Positions 21,572 through 33,220 of a stretch of 64,000 bases of DNA are shown piece after piece; position 1 is the stretch's first letter, and every line of letters starts with the position of its first letter. Below the pieces are notes generated by a model. The model ran no database searches. It had not been told where the DNA came from and was given only the letters and a program-made list of their open reading frames with translations. The translations under genes were made by a program, and so were the position numbers. The stretch spans positions 62,001 through 126,000 of the forward strand of contig NZ_FXWP01000017.1 of NCBI RefSeq assembly GCF_900184035.1. Direction: 5' to 3'. Source of the DNA: Kosakonia pseudosacchari (GTDB lineage Bacteria; Pseudomonadota; Gammaproteobacteria; Enterobacterales; Enterobacteriaceae).

Positions 21572-21603
21572 AAAAACCTCTCCCAACCGGGAGAGGTTTT
21601 TTA
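21572..21603. terminator. Bidirectional terminator between glpD and glgP
   Basis: AAAAACCTCTCCC-AACC-GGGAGAGGTTTTTT forms a long perfect stem with tracts on both sides. It serves glpD and the glg operon, which converge here. Confidence 0.93.
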
Positions 21604-24051
21604 TTACAAGCGAACCGGTTTGATATGCCAGATATTCTCGGCATATTCCTGAATGGTGCGATCCGATGAGAAGTACCCCATATTGGCGATATTGCGCATC
21701 GCTTTGGTGGTCCACTCTTCCGGATGGAGATAGAGCTCATCCACTTTTTCCTGGCAGTCGATATAGCTGCGGAAATCTGCCAGTACCTGGTAATGGTCGC
21801 CAAAGTTAATCAACGAATCGACGAGATCGCGATAGCGCCCTGGTTCCTGCGGACTGAACAGGCCAGTGGCGATTTGTGTCAGCACCTGATGCAACTCTTC
21901 ATCTTTCTCATAGTATTCACGCGGCTTATAGCCCTTGCGTCGCAGCGCTTCGACTTCATCCGCCGTGTTACCGAAGATAAAGATATTCTCTTCGCCGACG
22001 TGCTCCTGCATCTCAACATTCGCGCCGTCCAGCGTACCAATCGTCAGTGCGCCGTTGAGGGCAAACTTCATATTACTGGTGCCGGAAGCTTCCGTGCCCG
22101 CCAGTGAAATTTGCTCGGAAAGATCCGCCGCCGGAATAATGAGTTGCGCCAGGCTGACGCTGTAATTGGGAATAAAGACGACTTTCAGTTTGTCGCCAAT
22201 CTGCGGATCGTTGTTGATCACCTGCGCGACGTCATTGATCAAGTGAATGATATGTTTCGCCATGTAGTACGCAGACGCGGCCTTACCGGCGAAGATATTG
22301 ACGCGCGGCACCCATTGCGCCGTGGGATCGGCCTTGATGCGGTTATAGCGAACAATAACGTGCAACACGTTCATCAACTGGCGCTTATATTCATGAATGC
22401 GTTTGATCTGCACATCGAAAAGCGCTTTCGGGTTCACCACCACATTCAGTTGCTGAGCAATAAACGTCGCCAGCCGCTTTTTGTTTTCCAGCTTCGCCTG
22501 GCGCACCGCCTGGTTCACCGTCGGATAATCAATATGCTGCTCCAGCTCGCTCAACTGACTGAGATCGGTACGCCATGTGCGGCCAATATTTTCATCCAGC
22601 ACGTGCGAAAGCGACGGGTTCGCCAGCGCCAGCCAGCGCCGCGGCGTCACGCCGTTAGTGACGTTGAGAAAACGCATCGGGAAGATTTCTGCGAAATCGG
22701 CAAACAGCGACTGAACCATTAAATTGGAGTGCAGCTCGGAAACGCCATTCACTTTATGGCTGACCACCACCGCCAGCCAGGCCATACGTACCCGACGTCC
22801 GCTGGATTCGTCAATAATCGACGTGCGGCTCAATAAGTCGATGTTATTCGGATGCTGTTCCTGCAAGGTCTTGAGGAAATAATCATTAATTTCAAAGATG
22901 ATTTGCAGATGGCGCGGCAAAATTTTACCCAGCATATCCACCGGCCAGGTCTCCAGCGCCTCACTCATCAGTGTGTGGTTGGTGTAAGAGAAGACCTGAC
23001 ACGTCACCTCAAAGGCGTCATCCCAGTCGAATTTATGCTCGTCGATAAGCAGACGCATCAGCTCAGGAATCGACAGCACCGGGTGGGTGTCATTGAGGTG
23101 AATGGCGATTTTATCTGCCAGATTGCTGAAAGTCTGGTGCAGTTGATAGTGACGGCTGAGGATATCCTGCACCGTCGCGGAGACCAGGAAGTACTCCTGA
23201 CGCAGGCGTAACTCGCGCCCGGAGTAGGTGGAATCATCCGGATAGAGCACACGGGAGACGTTTTCCGAATGGTTTTTATCTTCCACGGCGGCAAAGTAGT
23301 CGCCCTGGTTGAATTTGCCGAGGTTGATTTCGCTACTCGCCTGCGCATTCCACAAACGCAGCGTGTTAGTCGCATCGGTATCGTAGCCGGGGATAATCTG
23401 ATCGTAGGCCACGGCGAGGATCTCTTCGGTTTCAACCCAACGGCTTTTTTTGCCTTCCTGCTGAATGCGCCCGCCAAACCGCACCTTATAGCGTGTGTTG
23501 TGACGTTTAAACTCCCACGGGTTGCCGTACTCCAGCCAGTAATCCGGCGACTCTTTCTGCCGCCCGTCGACGATGTTCTGTTTGAACATCCCGTAGTCGT
23601 AACGAATGCCGTAGCCGCGACCGGGCAATCCCAGCGTCGCCAGCGAATCCAGGAAGCAGGCCGCCAGCCGACCCAGCCCGCCGTTACCAAGGCCGGGGTC
23701 GTTCTCTTCATCAATCAGTTCTTCCAGGTCGAACCCCATTTCATCCAGCGCATTTTTCACATCGTCATAGATACCGAGTGACAGCAAGGCGTTAGAAAGG
23801 GTGCGGCCAATCAAAAACTCCATCGACAAGTAGTAAACCTGGCGCACTTCCTGAGAGAGCTGCGCACGGGTGGAACGCAGCCAGCGCTCCACCAGCCGAT
23901 CGCGCACGGCAAACAGCGTGGCGTTCAGCCATTCGTGGCGATTGGCGACAGCCGGATCTTTACCGATGGTGAACATCAGTTTGTAGGCAATCGAATGTTT
24001 TAACGCCTCAATACTTAACGTAGGTGAAGCATAAGTAAAAGGTGCATTCAT
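21604..24051 (-). CDS. glgP: Glycogen phosphorylase
   Basis: 815-residue GT35 enzyme releasing glucose-1-phosphate from glycogen non-reducing ends, with PLP on the lysine in [20 protein letters not shown]. The central loop [20 protein letters not shown] is typical. Length equals that of E. coli GlgP. It is the last gene of glgBXCAP, 19 bp after glgA, and ends at a bidirectional terminator. It is clearly different from malP. Confidence 0.97.
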   Translation of the reverse strand: MNAPFTYASPTLSIEALKHSIAYKLMFTIGKDPAVANRHEWLNATLFAVRDRLVERWLRSTRAQLSQEVRQVYYLSMEFLIGRTLSNALLSLGIYDDVKNALDEMGFDLEELIDEENDPGLGNGGLGRLAACFLDSLATLGLPGRGYGIRYDYGMFKQNIVDGRQKESPDYWLEYGNPWEFKRHNTRYKVRFGGRIQQEGKKSRWVETEEILAVAYDQIIPGYDTDATNTLRLWNAQASSEINLGKFNQGDYFAAVEDKNHSENVSRVLYPDDSTYSGRELRLRQEYFLVSATVQDILSRHYQLHQTFSNLADKIAIHLNDTHPVLSIPELMRLLIDEHKFDWDDAFEVTCQVFSYTNHTLMSEALETWPVDMLGKILPRHLQIIFEINDYFLKTLQEQHPNNIDLLSRTSIIDESSGRRVRMAWLAVVVSHKVNGVSELHSNLMVQSLFADFAEIFPMRFLNVTNGVTPRRWLALANPSLSHVLDENIGRTWRTDLSQLSELEQHIDYPTVNQAVRQAKLENKKRLATFIAQQLNVVVNPKALFDVQIKRIHEYKRQLMNVLHVIVRYNRIKADPTAQWVPRVNIFAGKAASAYYMAKHIIHLINDVAQVINNDPQIGDKLKVVFIPNYSVSLAQLIIPAADLSEQISLAGTEASGTSNMKFALNGALTIGTLDGANVEMQEHVGEENIFIFGNTADEVEALRRKGYKPREYYEKDEELHQVLTQIATGLFSPQEPGRYRDLVDSLINFGDHYQVLADFRSYIDCQEKVDELYLHPEEWTTKAMRNIANMGYFSSDRTIQEYAENIWHIKPVRL

Positions 24052-24070
24052 ATAAGTGATTCCTGGAAAA

Positions 24071-25504
24071 CTATTTCAACCGAAAGTAAAGATCGCGGTA
24101 TGACTGCGCGGCGACCTGCCAGCTAAAATCCATCGCCATCGCCTGACGCTGTACAAAACGCCAAAGCGATGGACGGGACCACAACACGAAAGCACGCCTG
24201 ATGGCCCTGAGCAGCGACCAGGCATTACTGTCTTCAAAGACAAAACCACTGGCGACGCCATCCGCCAGGTTTTCCAGCGAACTGTCGGAAACCGTATCAG
24301 CCAGCCCGCCGGTGCGGCGCACTAATGGCAGCGTGCCGTACTTCAGGCCATACAACTGTGTCAGGCCGCAGGGTTCAAAGCGGCTTGGCACCAGAATGAC
24401 ATCCGCCCCGCCCATAATGCGGTGCGAGAACGCTTCGTGGTAACCAATCTGCACCCCCACCTGCCCGGAGTGTTCAGCGGCGGCGGCGAGGAACCCTTCC
24501 TGCAACACCGGATCGCCCGCGCCGAGCAGCGCCAGTTGACCGCCTTGTTCCAGAAGCCCAGGTAAGGCTTCCAGCACCAGATCCAGCCCTTTCTGGCTGG
24601 TCAGACGGCTCACTACCGCAAACAATGGGACTTTGTCGTTCACTTTCAGCCCCATCGCCACTTGCAGTTGACGTTTGTTTTCCGCTTTTTCTTCCAGCGT
24701 ATCGCGCGTGTAGCGCGCACCGAGCAGCAAATCGGTGGCTGGATCCCAAATTTTTTCATCGACGCCGTTCAGAATGCCGCTCAGGCGACCTTCTTGCTGA
24801 CGCTGGCGCAACAGCCCTTCCATGCCATAGGCGAACTGCGGTTCGGTGATCTCGCGCGCGTACGTCGGGCTGACAGCGGTAATATGATCCGCGTAATACA
24901 GCCCCGCCTTGAGAAACGAAATCTGTCCGTTGAACTCCAGCCCGTGCATATTAAAGAACGACAATGGCAGTTCGATGTCATTCATATGCTGTGCATAAAA
25001 CATGCCCTGATAGGCAAGGTTATGCACCGTAAATACCGACTTGGCCGGATGCCCCTTCGCCGCGAGGTAAGCCGGAGCCAACCCTGCATGCCAGTCGTGC
25101 GCGTGCACCACATCCGGGCGCCAGAATGGATCAAGCCCGCTGGCCATTTCGCTGCCGACCCAACCGAGTAACGCAAAACGCAGCACGTTGTCGGTATAGG
25201 CGAACAAATTCGTATCGTGATAGGGGCTCCCGGGCCGATCATACAGATGCGGCGCATCGATCATGTAAATCCCCACCCCGTTGAAGTGACCGAATAACAG
25301 CGAAATGTGGCCGGCAAACGTCTCACGCCGGGACACCACTTTCGCATCGCTCACACCACGACGAATATCAGGGAAAGCAGGCAACAGAACGCGAGTATCA
25401 ACACCACCGGCAATTTGTGCCGCAGGCAACGCGCCAATAACGTCTGCCAGACCCCCGGTCTTCAGCAACGGAAACATCTCAGAACATACATGTAAAACCT
25501 GCAT
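24071..25504 (-). CDS. glgA: Glycogen synthase (ADP-glucose)
   Basis: 477-residue GT5 enzyme that adds glucose from ADP-glucose to alpha-1,4-glucan. The N-terminal ADP-glucose-binding KTGGL is at 15-19. The C-terminal Rossmann half carries [19 protein letters not shown], the GT-B donor-site motif. Length equals that of the E. coli enzyme. It lies between glgC (82 bp upstream) and glgP. Glycogen synthesis is gated by GlgC allostery rather than by this enzyme. Confidence 0.97.
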   Translation of the reverse strand: MQVLHVCSEMFPLLKTGGLADVIGALPAAQIAGGVDTRVLLPAFPDIRRGVSDAKVVSRRETFAGHISLLFGHFNGVGIYMIDAPHLYDRPGSPYHDTNLFAYTDNVLRFALLGWVGSEMASGLDPFWRPDVVHAHDWHAGLAPAYLAAKGHPAKSVFTVHNLAYQGMFYAQHMNDIELPLSFFNMHGLEFNGQISFLKAGLYYADHITAVSPTYAREITEPQFAYGMEGLLRQRQQEGRLSGILNGVDEKIWDPATDLLLGARYTRDTLEEKAENKRQLQVAMGLKVNDKVPLFAVVSRLTSQKGLDLVLEALPGLLEQGGQLALLGAGDPVLQEGFLAAAAEHSGQVGVQIGYHEAFSHRIMGGADVILVPSRFEPCGLTQLYGLKYGTLPLVRRTGGLADTVSDSSLENLADGVASGFVFEDSNAWSLLRAIRRAFVLWSRPSLWRFVQRQAMAMDFSWQVAAQSYRDLYFRLK

Positions 25505-25586
25505 TATCGCTCCTGTTCAAAACCCGTTGGCCTTGACGCCAGAAAGGGGGAAACAGCGCGCGGACCCCTTCCGCGCAAGGTTATAA

Positions 25587-26879
25587 TCAGATGCTTTCAG
25601 CTTTTAATTTGCGCAACATTTCACGTGTGACCAACACAATGCCTTCTTCAGAACGGTAAAAGCGACGCGCATCTTCTTCTGCATTTTCACCAATCACCGT
25701 TCCTTCCGGTATCACGCAGCCTCTGTCGATAATGCAGCGATGGAGGCGACAGGAGCGCCCCACCCACACTTCCGGCAGCAAGACCGAAGAGTCGATATTG
25801 CAGAATGAGTTGACGCGCACGCGGTAGAACAATACCGACTGCACAACAACCGATCCTGAAATAACGCACCCGCCGGAAACCAGCGAGTTCAACGTCATGC
25901 CGTGGCTGCCCGACCTGTCCTGGACGAATTTCGCCGGGGGTAAAGATTGATTATAGGTACGGATAGGCCAATTTTGATCGTACATGTCCAGTTCCGGCAT
26001 CACCGAGGCTAAATCCAGGTTCGTTTTCCAGTAGGCTTCGAGCGTACCGACATCCCGCCAGTATGGGCTGGCATCAGGATCGGACTGCACGCAGGACAAC
26101 GGGAAAGGGTGCGCATACGCCATGCCAGACTTCACTATCTGCGGAATGATGTCCTTGCCGAAATCATGGCTGGAATTTTCATTCTCATCGTCCTGCTCCA
26201 GCAGGTCGTACAGATACTCCGCATCAAAAATATAGATCCCCATGCTGGCCAGCGCCTTGCTGTCGTCACCTGGCATACAGGGCGGCGACGCGGGTTTCTC
26301 CACGAAGTCGATTATTTTGTCGTTCTCATCAACGGCCATCACGCCAAAAGCGGTGGCCTCATGGACGGGCACCGGCAGGCAAGCAACGGTACAACGCGCC
26401 TCTTTTTCCACATGGTCAATCAGCATGCGCGAGTAGTCCTGCTTGTAGATATGATCGCCCGCCAGAATGACGATGTACTCTGCGCGATAACGACGAATGA
26501 TGTCGAGATTCTGCGTGACCGCATCCGCCGTGCCGCGATACCAGTTTTCGCCATGCACGCGCTGTTGAGCCGGGAGCAGATCGACAGACTCATTCATCTC
26601 GTTGTTAAAAAACGACCAGCCGCGCTGAATATGTTGAATCAGCGTATGCGACTGGTACTGCGTGATAACGCCAATCCGGCGAATGCCGGAGTTAATGCAG
26701 TTGGACAGCGCGAAATCGATGATGCGGAACTTGCCGCCGAAATGCACCGCGGGTTTGGCGCGTTTTTTGGTTAAATCTTTCAGACGCGTCCCCCGGCCGC
26801 CCGCCAGGATCAGGGCAACAGATTTTAGCGGCAACTGGCGCGCCAGCATTGTTGGGTCGTTCTTATCTAATCTCACCAT
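25587..26879 (-). CDS. glgC: Glucose-1-phosphate adenylyltransferase
   Basis: 430-residue ADP-glucose pyrophosphorylase, the control step of glycogen synthesis (fructose-1,6-bisphosphate activates, AMP inhibits). The nucleotidyltransferase signature [13 protein letters not shown] is at 25-37, followed by the allosteric [15 protein letters not shown]. The C-terminal left-handed beta-helix shows hexapeptide repeats ([16 protein letters not shown]). ATG 26879 is selected because AAGGAG lies 7 bp upstream and MVRLDKND matches the family; the open frame extends 38 codons further without support. The extreme C-terminus (KAESI) differs from the E. coli ending. Confidence 0.97.
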   Translation of the reverse strand: MVRLDKNDPTMLARQLPLKSVALILAGGRGTRLKDLTKKRAKPAVHFGGKFRIIDFALSNCINSGIRRIGVITQYQSHTLIQHIQRGWSFFNNEMNESVDLLPAQQRVHGENWYRGTADAVTQNLDIIRRYRAEYIVILAGDHIYKQDYSRMLIDHVEKEARCTVACLPVPVHEATAFGVMAVDENDKIIDFVEKPASPPCMPGDDSKALASMGIYIFDAEYLYDLLEQDDENENSSHDFGKDIIPQIVKSGMAYAHPFPLSCVQSDPDASPYWRDVGTLEAYWKTNLDLASVMPELDMYDQNWPIRTYNQSLPPAKFVQDRSGSHGMTLNSLVSGGCVISGSVVVQSVLFYRVRVNSFCNIDSSVLLPEVWVGRSCRLHRCIIDRGCVIPEGTVIGENAEEDARRFYRSEEGIVLVTREMLRKLKAESI

Positions 26880-26893
26880 GACTAACTCCTTTT

Positions 26894-28870
26894 TTATGAC
26901 CGCTGAAATACGCACACTCCATGCGCGGGCCCGTGCCAGACAGAGACGATGACCGGATTGTCCTCTCCGGCAAAAGGCGGAATGGCGCACCATTCACCTG
27001 CGGGTAAAGCAATTTCTGCAACTTCTGCGGTGGCATTGAGGGTGATTAACACGCTGTCTGATAACAGGATCTGTAAGCGGCGCACCCCGTTTTGCCACGC
27101 CTGTGGCGTCAGTGGTTGCCCTTCGTCATTTAACCAGGCAACGTTGCCGTCACCCTCTTCCCACCACGCGTCACGCGTGAGGGCAGGAATACGCTGGCGC
27201 AACTGGATAAGCGCGGCGGTAAACGTCACCAACCCGCTATCCACCTGGCTCCAGTCAAGCCAGGTTAAGGCGTTATCCTGGCAATACGCGTTGTTATTGC
27301 CGTGCTGGCTATGCCCCATTTCGTCGCCAGCCAGCAACATCGGCGTGCCTTGCGAAAGCAGTAACGTGGTTAACAACGCGTGCATACTTGCACGCCGTCT
27401 TTCAACCACATCAAGGCTGCCGCCTAACCCTTCTGTGCCATGATTAAAGCTGTGATTACTGTTGGTGCCGTCGCGGTTGTCTTCACCATTGGCTTCGTTA
27501 TGTTTATGGTCAAAAGAGACACAATCCCGCAGCGTAAAACCGTCGTGGGCGGTGATCAGATTGACAGAGGCCGATGGCAGGCGACCATCACGTTTGAACA
27601 CATCGCTGGAGGCGGCAAAGCGCCCGGCGAACTCCCCCAATGAGAGGGATTGTTCAAGCCAGAAACGACGCGTCGCATCACGGAAATGGTCGTTCCACTC
27701 GGCAAAAGGCGGCGGGTAGTTACCCACCTGATAACCGCCAGGGCCGATATCCCACGGCTCGGCAATCAGCTTCAGAGCGCGCAACTGCGGATCGTTTTTA
27801 ATGGCGTTAAACAGCGGTGCCTGCTGGCTGAATTCCGGCGTGCGCCCCATCACCGAGGCCAGATCAAAGCGAAAACCATCCACGTGAAAGGTTTCCACCC
27901 AATAACGCAGGCAGGCGTGCGCGTAATCCACCACCTCGGCGTTGTTCAAATTGAGCGTGTTACCGCAGCCGGTCCAGTTGTGGTAATCGCCATCCTCGCG
28001 AACCCAGTAATAACTTCGGTTGTCGATACCGCGCAGAGAGAAGGTCGGTCCGTCGAGATCGCTTTCCGCACTATGGTTGAGGACGATATCGAGGATCACT
28101 TCGATCCCCGCCCGATGCAGCGCTTTTACCGCATCGCGAAACTCAGTAATCGCCTGCGCCGGGTTACTGGCGTAGCGGGGTTCCAGCGCAAACAGCGCCA
28201 GCGGGTTATAGCCCCAGTAATTAGACAGCCCCAGCCGCTGCAGGCGCGGCTCGCTGGCGAAATGCGCCACAGGCAATAATTCCAGCGCGGTGATCCCCAG
28301 CTGTTTAAACCAGTTGATCATCACCGGGTGGCCCAGCGCCTTGTAGGTGCCGCGTATTTCCGGCGGGATCGCCGGATGCAGCCACGTCAATCCTTTGACA
28401 TGCGCTTCGTAAATGACCGTGTTGCCCCACGAGATGCGCGGCGGCACGTCATCTTCCCAGTCGTAGGCTTCATGCACCACCACGCTGCGTAAACCGAGCG
28501 CGGCGTTATCGTGGGGATCCGGCGCGTCATAACCGCCGTGAAACAGCGGGTTGTCGCGCGTTTCTCCTTCAACACGTTGCGCACAAGGATCGAGCAGTAA
28601 TTTGGCCGGGTTAAAACGATGACCGCGAGCGGGTTCCCACGGGCCGTGCACACGGTAGCCGTAATGCAGGCCAGGCTTCGCACCCGCCAGAAAACCGTGC
28701 CAGATATCGCCGGTGCGGCCAGGCAAGTCGACGCGCTGTTCATTACCTTCATCATCGAACAGGCAAAGCTCCACGCGTTCAGCATGGGCGGAAAACAGCG
28801 TAAAGTTCACGCCGTCGCTCTGCACATGTGCGCCGTGAGGCGTCGCTTTTCCGGCCGTCAGCTTGCTCAT
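26894..28870 (-). CDS. glgX: Glycogen debranching enzyme GlgX
   Basis: 658-residue GH13 isoamylase-type enzyme that hydrolyses alpha-1,6 branches left after phosphorylase action (limit dextrin). An N-terminal CBM48-like domain (about 1-140) precedes the catalytic barrel. [13 protein letters not shown] holds the nucleophile Asp, [16 protein letters not shown] the acid/base Glu and [13 protein letters not shown] the transition-state stabiliser. ATGA overlap with glgB and a 14 bp gap to glgC indicate translational coupling. Confidence 0.97.
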   Translation of the reverse strand: MSKLTAGKATPHGAHVQSDGVNFTLFSAHAERVELCLFDDEGNEQRVDLPGRTGDIWHGFLAGAKPGLHYGYRVHGPWEPARGHRFNPAKLLLDPCAQRVEGETRDNPLFHGGYDAPDPHDNAALGLRSVVVHEAYDWEDDVPPRISWGNTVIYEAHVKGLTWLHPAIPPEIRGTYKALGHPVMINWFKQLGITALELLPVAHFASEPRLQRLGLSNYWGYNPLALFALEPRYASNPAQAITEFRDAVKALHRAGIEVILDIVLNHSAESDLDGPTFSLRGIDNRSYYWVREDGDYHNWTGCGNTLNLNNAEVVDYAHACLRYWVETFHVDGFRFDLASVMGRTPEFSQQAPLFNAIKNDPQLRALKLIAEPWDIGPGGYQVGNYPPPFAEWNDHFRDATRRFWLEQSLSLGEFAGRFAASSDVFKRDGRLPSASVNLITAHDGFTLRDCVSFDHKHNEANGEDNRDGTNSNHSFNHGTEGLGGSLDVVERRRASMHALLTTLLLSQGTPMLLAGDEMGHSQHGNNNAYCQDNALTWLDWSQVDSGLVTFTAALIQLRQRIPALTRDAWWEEGDGNVAWLNDEGQPLTPQAWQNGVRRLQILLSDSVLITLNATAEVAEIALPAGEWCAIPPFAGEDNPVIVSVWHGPAHGVCVFQRS

Positions 28871-31053
28871 TCGCCCTCCCGCACCAGCCAGATAGTCGCC
28901 AGCGGCGGTATGGTCAACAGCAAGGAGTGCTCGCGCCCGCGATTGGCGATCGCGTCGCTGTGTACCACACCGCCATTGCCGGTGTTACTGCCGTGATAAT
29001 GCATGGAGTCGCTGTTCAGCTCTTCGCGCCAGCGCCCCGGCTGGTTAATACCGATGCGGTAATCCGGGCGCGGTACGGGGGTAAAGTTACTGATGACGAT
29101 AATTTCATTGCCCTGCTTATCACGGCGGACAAAGGCAAACACCGAGGCTTCATGATCATCCACCACCAGCCATTCAAACCCGTAAGGGTCAAAGTCCAGT
29201 TCGTGCAGCGCTTTGTGATGGCGGTAAACCTGGTTCAAATCGCGCACCAGGCGCTGAACGCCGTGATGCCAGTTATCACCACCCTCCAGCAAGTGCCAGT
29301 CGAGGCTGCTATCGTGGTTCCATTCGCGGCCCTGCGCGAACTCGTTGCCCATAAACAGCAGTTTTTTACCGGGGAACGCCCACATCCAGGCATAGTAGGC
29401 ACGCAGGTTGGCGAACTTTTGCCACGCATCGCCGGGCATGCGGTCAAGAATCGATTTTTTACCGTGCACCACTTCGTCATGGGAAAGCGGCAGAATAAAG
29501 TTTTCGGTGTAGTTATAGAGAATCCCGAAGGTCATCTTGTCGTGGTGGTACTTGCGGTACACCGGATCAAGCTTCATGTAATCCAGCGTGTCGTGCATCC
29601 AGCCGAGGTTCCATTTGTACCAGAAGCCCAGCCCGCCTAGCGACGGTGGGCGCGAGACGCCAGCGAAATCGGTAGACTCTTCTGCCATGCTAACGGCACC
29701 GGGCGCCTGCTCGCCGAGAATGCGGTTGGTATTGCGTAAAAACTCAATGGCTTCCAGGTTTTCACGACCGCCGAATTCATTGGGGATCCATTCCCCCTCT
29801 TTGCGGCTGTAGTCGCGGTAGATCATGGACGCCACCGCATCCACGCGCAGGGCGTCAATGCCGAAGCGTTCAATCCAGTACAGCGCGTTGCCGACCAGAT
29901 AGTTGCTCACTTCCCGGCGACCATAGTTGTAAATTAGCGTGTTCCAGTCCTGGTGATAACCTTCACGCGGATCGCTGTGCTCGTAGAGTTTGGTGCCGTC
30001 GAAATCCGCCAGGCCAAAATCATCCGACGGGAAATGGCCCGGCACCCAATCGAGGATCACCCCTAAACCAGCGGCATGCGCGGTATGAATAAAGTGCAGG
30101 AAATCGTCGCGGGTACCGAAACGGCGGGTTGGCGCGTACAAACCGGTAGGTTGATATCCCCAACTGCCATCGAACGGATGCTCATTCACCGGCATCAACT
30201 CAATATGGGTGAAGCCCATCCATTTCGCGTAAGGCACGAGCTGGTCCGCCAGCTCGCGGTAGCTGAGCCAAAAGTTGTTGTCTGTATGGCGACGCCAGGA
30301 GCCCAGATGAACTTCATAGATACTGATTGGCGCATCAAATTCATTGGCGCGTTTGCGCTCTTCACTCTGCGTTTTCTTGCCCGGCAGGCCGCAAATCAGC
30401 GACGCGCTATCGGGCCGCATCTGCGCCTCAAACGCGTAAGGATCGGCTTTGATCCGCAGCTTACCGTGCGCATCAATCATCTCGAATTTATAGAGCTGCC
30501 CATTGAGCGCGCCGGGAATGAAAAGCTCCCAGATACCGCTTTCCCGACGCAGGCGCATCGGGTGACGGCGCCCATCCCAGTAATTAAACTGCCCCACCAC
30601 CGAGACACGTTGCGCGTTTGGCGCCCAGACAGAAAATCGTGTACCGACCACGCCATCCACCGTATCGGCGTGCGCGCCCAGCGTTTCATAAGGGCGCATA
30701 TGCGTTCCTTCACTTAGCAGCCACGCATCCATCTCCTGGATAAGCGGGCCAAAACGGTAGGGATCATCAATCAGGTTTTGTTGGCCGTGCCAGACGACCG
30801 CAAGTTGATAATAAAAAGGGTTTTTACGGCGTTGCATCACGCCGCTGAAGAAGCCCCTGGAATCCAGGCACTCCAGTTTTCCCACTTTGCGCCCGGTTTT
30901 CGGCTCGATAACCCACACTTCGGTGGCATCAGGCAGCAGCGCGCGTACTTCCAGACCGGTTTCGGTCTGGTGCATCCCCAGCACTGAAAAAGGATCAGCA
31001 AAATGACCCGCAATAAGCGCGTTAATGACGTCTTTATCAACACGAACGGACAT
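28867..31053 (-). CDS. glgB: 1,4-alpha-glucan branching enzyme
   Basis: 728-residue GH13 enzyme introducing alpha-1,6 branches into glycogen. N-terminal N1/N2 domains (about 1-220) precede the barrel with [18 protein letters not shown] (nucleophile), [14 protein letters not shown] (acid/base) and [17 protein letters not shown] 31053 gives exactly the E. coli length, with AGGATGAG upstream; an open frame of 32 more codons is unsupported. It is the first gene of glgBXCAP. In E. coli this operon is preceded by asd, as here. Confidence 0.97.
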   Translation of the reverse strand: MSVRVDKDVINALIAGHFADPFSVLGMHQTETGLEVRALLPDATEVWVIEPKTGRKVGKLECLDSRGFFSGVMQRRKNPFYYQLAVVWHGQQNLIDDPYRFGPLIQEMDAWLLSEGTHMRPYETLGAHADTVDGVVGTRFSVWAPNAQRVSVVGQFNYWDGRRHPMRLRRESGIWELFIPGALNGQLYKFEMIDAHGKLRIKADPYAFEAQMRPDSASLICGLPGKKTQSEERKRANEFDAPISIYEVHLGSWRRHTDNNFWLSYRELADQLVPYAKWMGFTHIELMPVNEHPFDGSWGYQPTGLYAPTRRFGTRDDFLHFIHTAHAAGLGVILDWVPGHFPSDDFGLADFDGTKLYEHSDPREGYHQDWNTLIYNYGRREVSNYLVGNALYWIERFGIDALRVDAVASMIYRDYSRKEGEWIPNEFGGRENLEAIEFLRNTNRILGEQAPGAVSMAEESTDFAGVSRPPSLGGLGFWYKWNLGWMHDTLDYMKLDPVYRKYHHDKMTFGILYNYTENFILPLSHDEVVHGKKSILDRMPGDAWQKFANLRAYYAWMWAFPGKKLLFMGNEFAQGREWNHDSSLDWHLLEGGDNWHHGVQRLVRDLNQVYRHHKALHELDFDPYGFEWLVVDDHEASVFAFVRRDKQGNEIIVISNFTPVPRPDYRIGINQPGRWREELNSDSMHYHGSNTGNGGVVHSDAIANRGREHSLLLTIPPLATIWLVREGE

Positions 31054-31269
31054 GGTTCTCATCCTGTTGTTGTGGCATCGCACCTTCCACCGTAGTAAGT
31101 CCGGTTGCGACACTTTTTTGACCTGAACGGCGCAGCACCAAATGTGCATCCTCTCTGCCCCGTCCCATCTTCAGGCAAGATGTTCCGACACCTTGTCTAA
31201 AGCATAGCCAACACTTTTCAACACTTGAGAAAATAAACACATCTGTGCTTCTTTCTGGCAAAAAAGCAC

Positions 31270-31294
31270 AAAAAAAGGGCGCCGTAGCGCCCCT
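31270..31294 (-). terminator. Rho-independent terminator of asd
   Basis: On the minus strand GGGGCGC-TACG-GCGCCC is followed by a seven-T run. It lies 18 bp after the asd stop. The rest of the 258 bp asd-glgB gap holds the glgB leader and promoter region. Confidence 0.9.
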
Positions 31295-31311
31295 TGTGGT
31301 GGTGAACTCTG

Positions 31312-32418
31312 TTACGCCAGTTGGCGCAACATACGACGCAGCGGTTCGGCCGCGCCCCATAACAGCTGATCACCAACGGTAAAGGCAGAGAGGAACTCCG
31401 GCCCCATGTTCAGTTTACGCAGACGACCAACCGGCGTGGTCAACGTGCCTGTCACCGCCGCCGGAGTCAGTTCGCGCATGCTGATCTCACGATCGTTTGG
31501 CACCACTTTCGCCCACGGGTTATGCGCCGCCAGCAGCTCTTCGACGGTCGGAATCGACACATCTTTTTTCAGCTTGATGGTGAACGCCTGGCTGTGGCAG
31601 CGCAGCGCGCCGATGCGCACGCAAAGGCCATCGACCGGAATGATATTCGCGGTGTTGAGAATTTTGTTGGTTTCCGCCTGGCCTTTCCACTCTTCGCGGC
31701 TCTGGCCATTATCCAGTTGTTTGTCGATCCACGGGATCAGGCTACCCGCCAGCGGTACACCAAAGTTATCGACCGGCAGCTCGCCGCTGCGGGTCAGCGC
31801 GGTCACTTTGCGTTCGATATCCAGGATCGCCGACGCCGGATCGGCAAGCTCGGCGGCAACATGGCTGTGCAACTGGCCCATTTGCGTCAGCAATTCACGC
31901 ATATGCCGCGCGCCGCCGCCGGATGCGGCCTGATAAGTGGCAACCGACACCCACTCCACCAGATCGTTGGCGAACAGCCCACCGAGCGACATCAGCATCA
32001 GGCTGACGGTGCAGTTACCGCCGACAAAGGTTTTCACGCCGTTGTTCAGGCCTTCGTTGATTACCGCCTGGTTAACCGGGTCGAGGATAATGATGGCGTC
32101 ATCTTTCATGCGTAAAGAGGAAGCCGCGTCGATCCAGTAACCCTGCCAGCCGCTTTCACGAAGCTTTGGATAGATTTCGTTGGTATAATCGCCGCCCTGG
32201 CAGGTGACAATGATGTCGAGTGCCTTCAGCGCTTCCAGATTGAACGCGTCCTGAAGCGTGCCTGCTGTACTTCCGCCAAACGCGGGTGCAGCCTGCCCAA
32301 ACTGGGAAGTGGAAAAGAAGACAGGGCGAATGGCGTCGAAATCGCGCTCTTCAATCATGCGCTGCATGAGAACGGAGCCGACCATTCCGCGCCAACCGAT
32401 AAAACCAACATTTTTCAT
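31312..32418 (-). CDS. asd: Aspartate-semialdehyde dehydrogenase
   Basis: 368-residue NADPH-dependent enzyme converting L-aspartyl-4-phosphate to aspartate semialdehyde, the branch point for lysine, diaminopimelate, methionine and threonine. The N-terminal dinucleotide-binding [14 protein letters not shown] and the catalytic Cys136 in [18 protein letters not shown] are visible. One extra residue near 50 (STAGTLQ) shifts numbering from E. coli Cys135. ATG 32418 gives [11 protein letters not shown]; a 27-codon upstream extension is not supported. It is an essential cell-wall gene. Confidence 0.98.
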   Translation of the reverse strand: MKNVGFIGWRGMVGSVLMQRMIEERDFDAIRPVFFSTSQFGQAAPAFGGSTAGTLQDAFNLEALKALDIIVTCQGGDYTNEIYPKLRESGWQGYWIDAASSLRMKDDAIIILDPVNQAVINEGLNNGVKTFVGGNCTVSLMLMSLGGLFANDLVEWVSVATYQAASGGGARHMRELLTQMGQLHSHVAAELADPASAILDIERKVTALTRSGELPVDNFGVPLAGSLIPWIDKQLDNGQSREEWKGQAETNKILNTANIIPVDGLCVRIGALRCHSQAFTIKLKKDVSIPTVEELLAAHNPWAKVVPNDREISMRELTPAAVTGTLTTPVGRLRKLNMGPEFLSAFTVGDQLLWGAAEPLRRMLRQLA

Positions 32419-32590
32419 AGCGAAGTTCCTGCGAAGATGTGTGCTGTGTATACGAACCAGTATCCCACTGGGAATAGCCACATTACAAAATGCAGCCAAA
32501 GTCGCAAGTGAAATTAATCAATGATCGCGAACGCATAAGAAATGCAGCTAATTACTGCCATTTTGCCGCCTGCGTCAGGGATAAGAGTGA

Positions 32591-33184
32591 ATGACTGATA
32601 TCATCTCCGCCACCGTGTTGTTGATCCTGATTATGGATCCTTTGGGCAACCTGCCCATCTTTATGTCGGTACTGAAACATACCGAGCCGAAACGCCGACG
32701 GGCGATCATGATCCGCGAGCTGCTCATTGCGCTGCTGGTGATGTTTATCTTCCTCTTCGCCGGGGAGAAAATCCTCGCCCTGCTGAATTTACGCGCAGAG
32801 ACGGTTTCCATCTCTGGCGGCATCATTCTGTTCCTGATTGCCATTAAGATGATTTTCCCTAGCGAATCCGGCAGCAGCTCTGGCCTGCCCGCTGGCGAAG
32901 AGCCGTTTATCGTCCCGCTGGCAATCCCGCTGGTGGCAGGCCCAACGCTGCTGGCAACGTTAATGCTGCTTTCCCATCAATATCCGAATCAAATGAGCCA
33001 CCTGGTGATTGCGCTGCTGATTGCCTGGGGCGGCACGGTGGCGATTTTGTTGCAATCGTCGCTGTTTTTGCGCCTGCTCGGCGAGAAAGGGGTTAACGCA
33101 CTGGAAAGGCTGATGGGGCTGATTCTGGTGATGCTCGCCACCCAGATGTTCCTGGATGGGATTCGGGTGTGGATGAAGGGGTAA
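32591..33184 (+). CDS. yhgN: MarC-family inner-membrane protein YhgN
   Basis: 197-residue protein with about six transmembrane segments, all hydrophobic (LLILIMDPLGNLPIFMSVL at the N-terminus is a MarC family hallmark). The function is unknown; MarC proteins are not proven efflux pumps. Length equals that of E. coli YhgN. It is divergent from asd and convergent with gntU. Confidence 0.95.
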   Translation: MTDIISATVLLILIMDPLGNLPIFMSVLKHTEPKRRRAIMIRELLIALLVMFIFLFAGEKILALLNLRAETVSISGGIILFLIAIKMIFPSESGSSSGLPAGEEPFIVPLAIPLVAGPTLLATLMLLSHQYPNQMSHLVIALLIAWGGTVAILLQSSLFLRLLGEKGVNALERLMGLILVMLATQMFLDGIRVWMKG

Positions 33185-33186
33185 AA

Positions 33187-33215
33187 CCAACCCTCTCCCG
33201 ACGGAAGAGGGTTGG
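33187..33215. terminator. Hairpin between yhgN and gntU
   Basis: CCAACCCTCT (33187-33196) pairs with AGAGGGTTGG. It lies between convergent stop codons, without a T run, so termination strength is uncertain. Confidence 0.6.
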
Positions 33216-33220
33216 CAAAC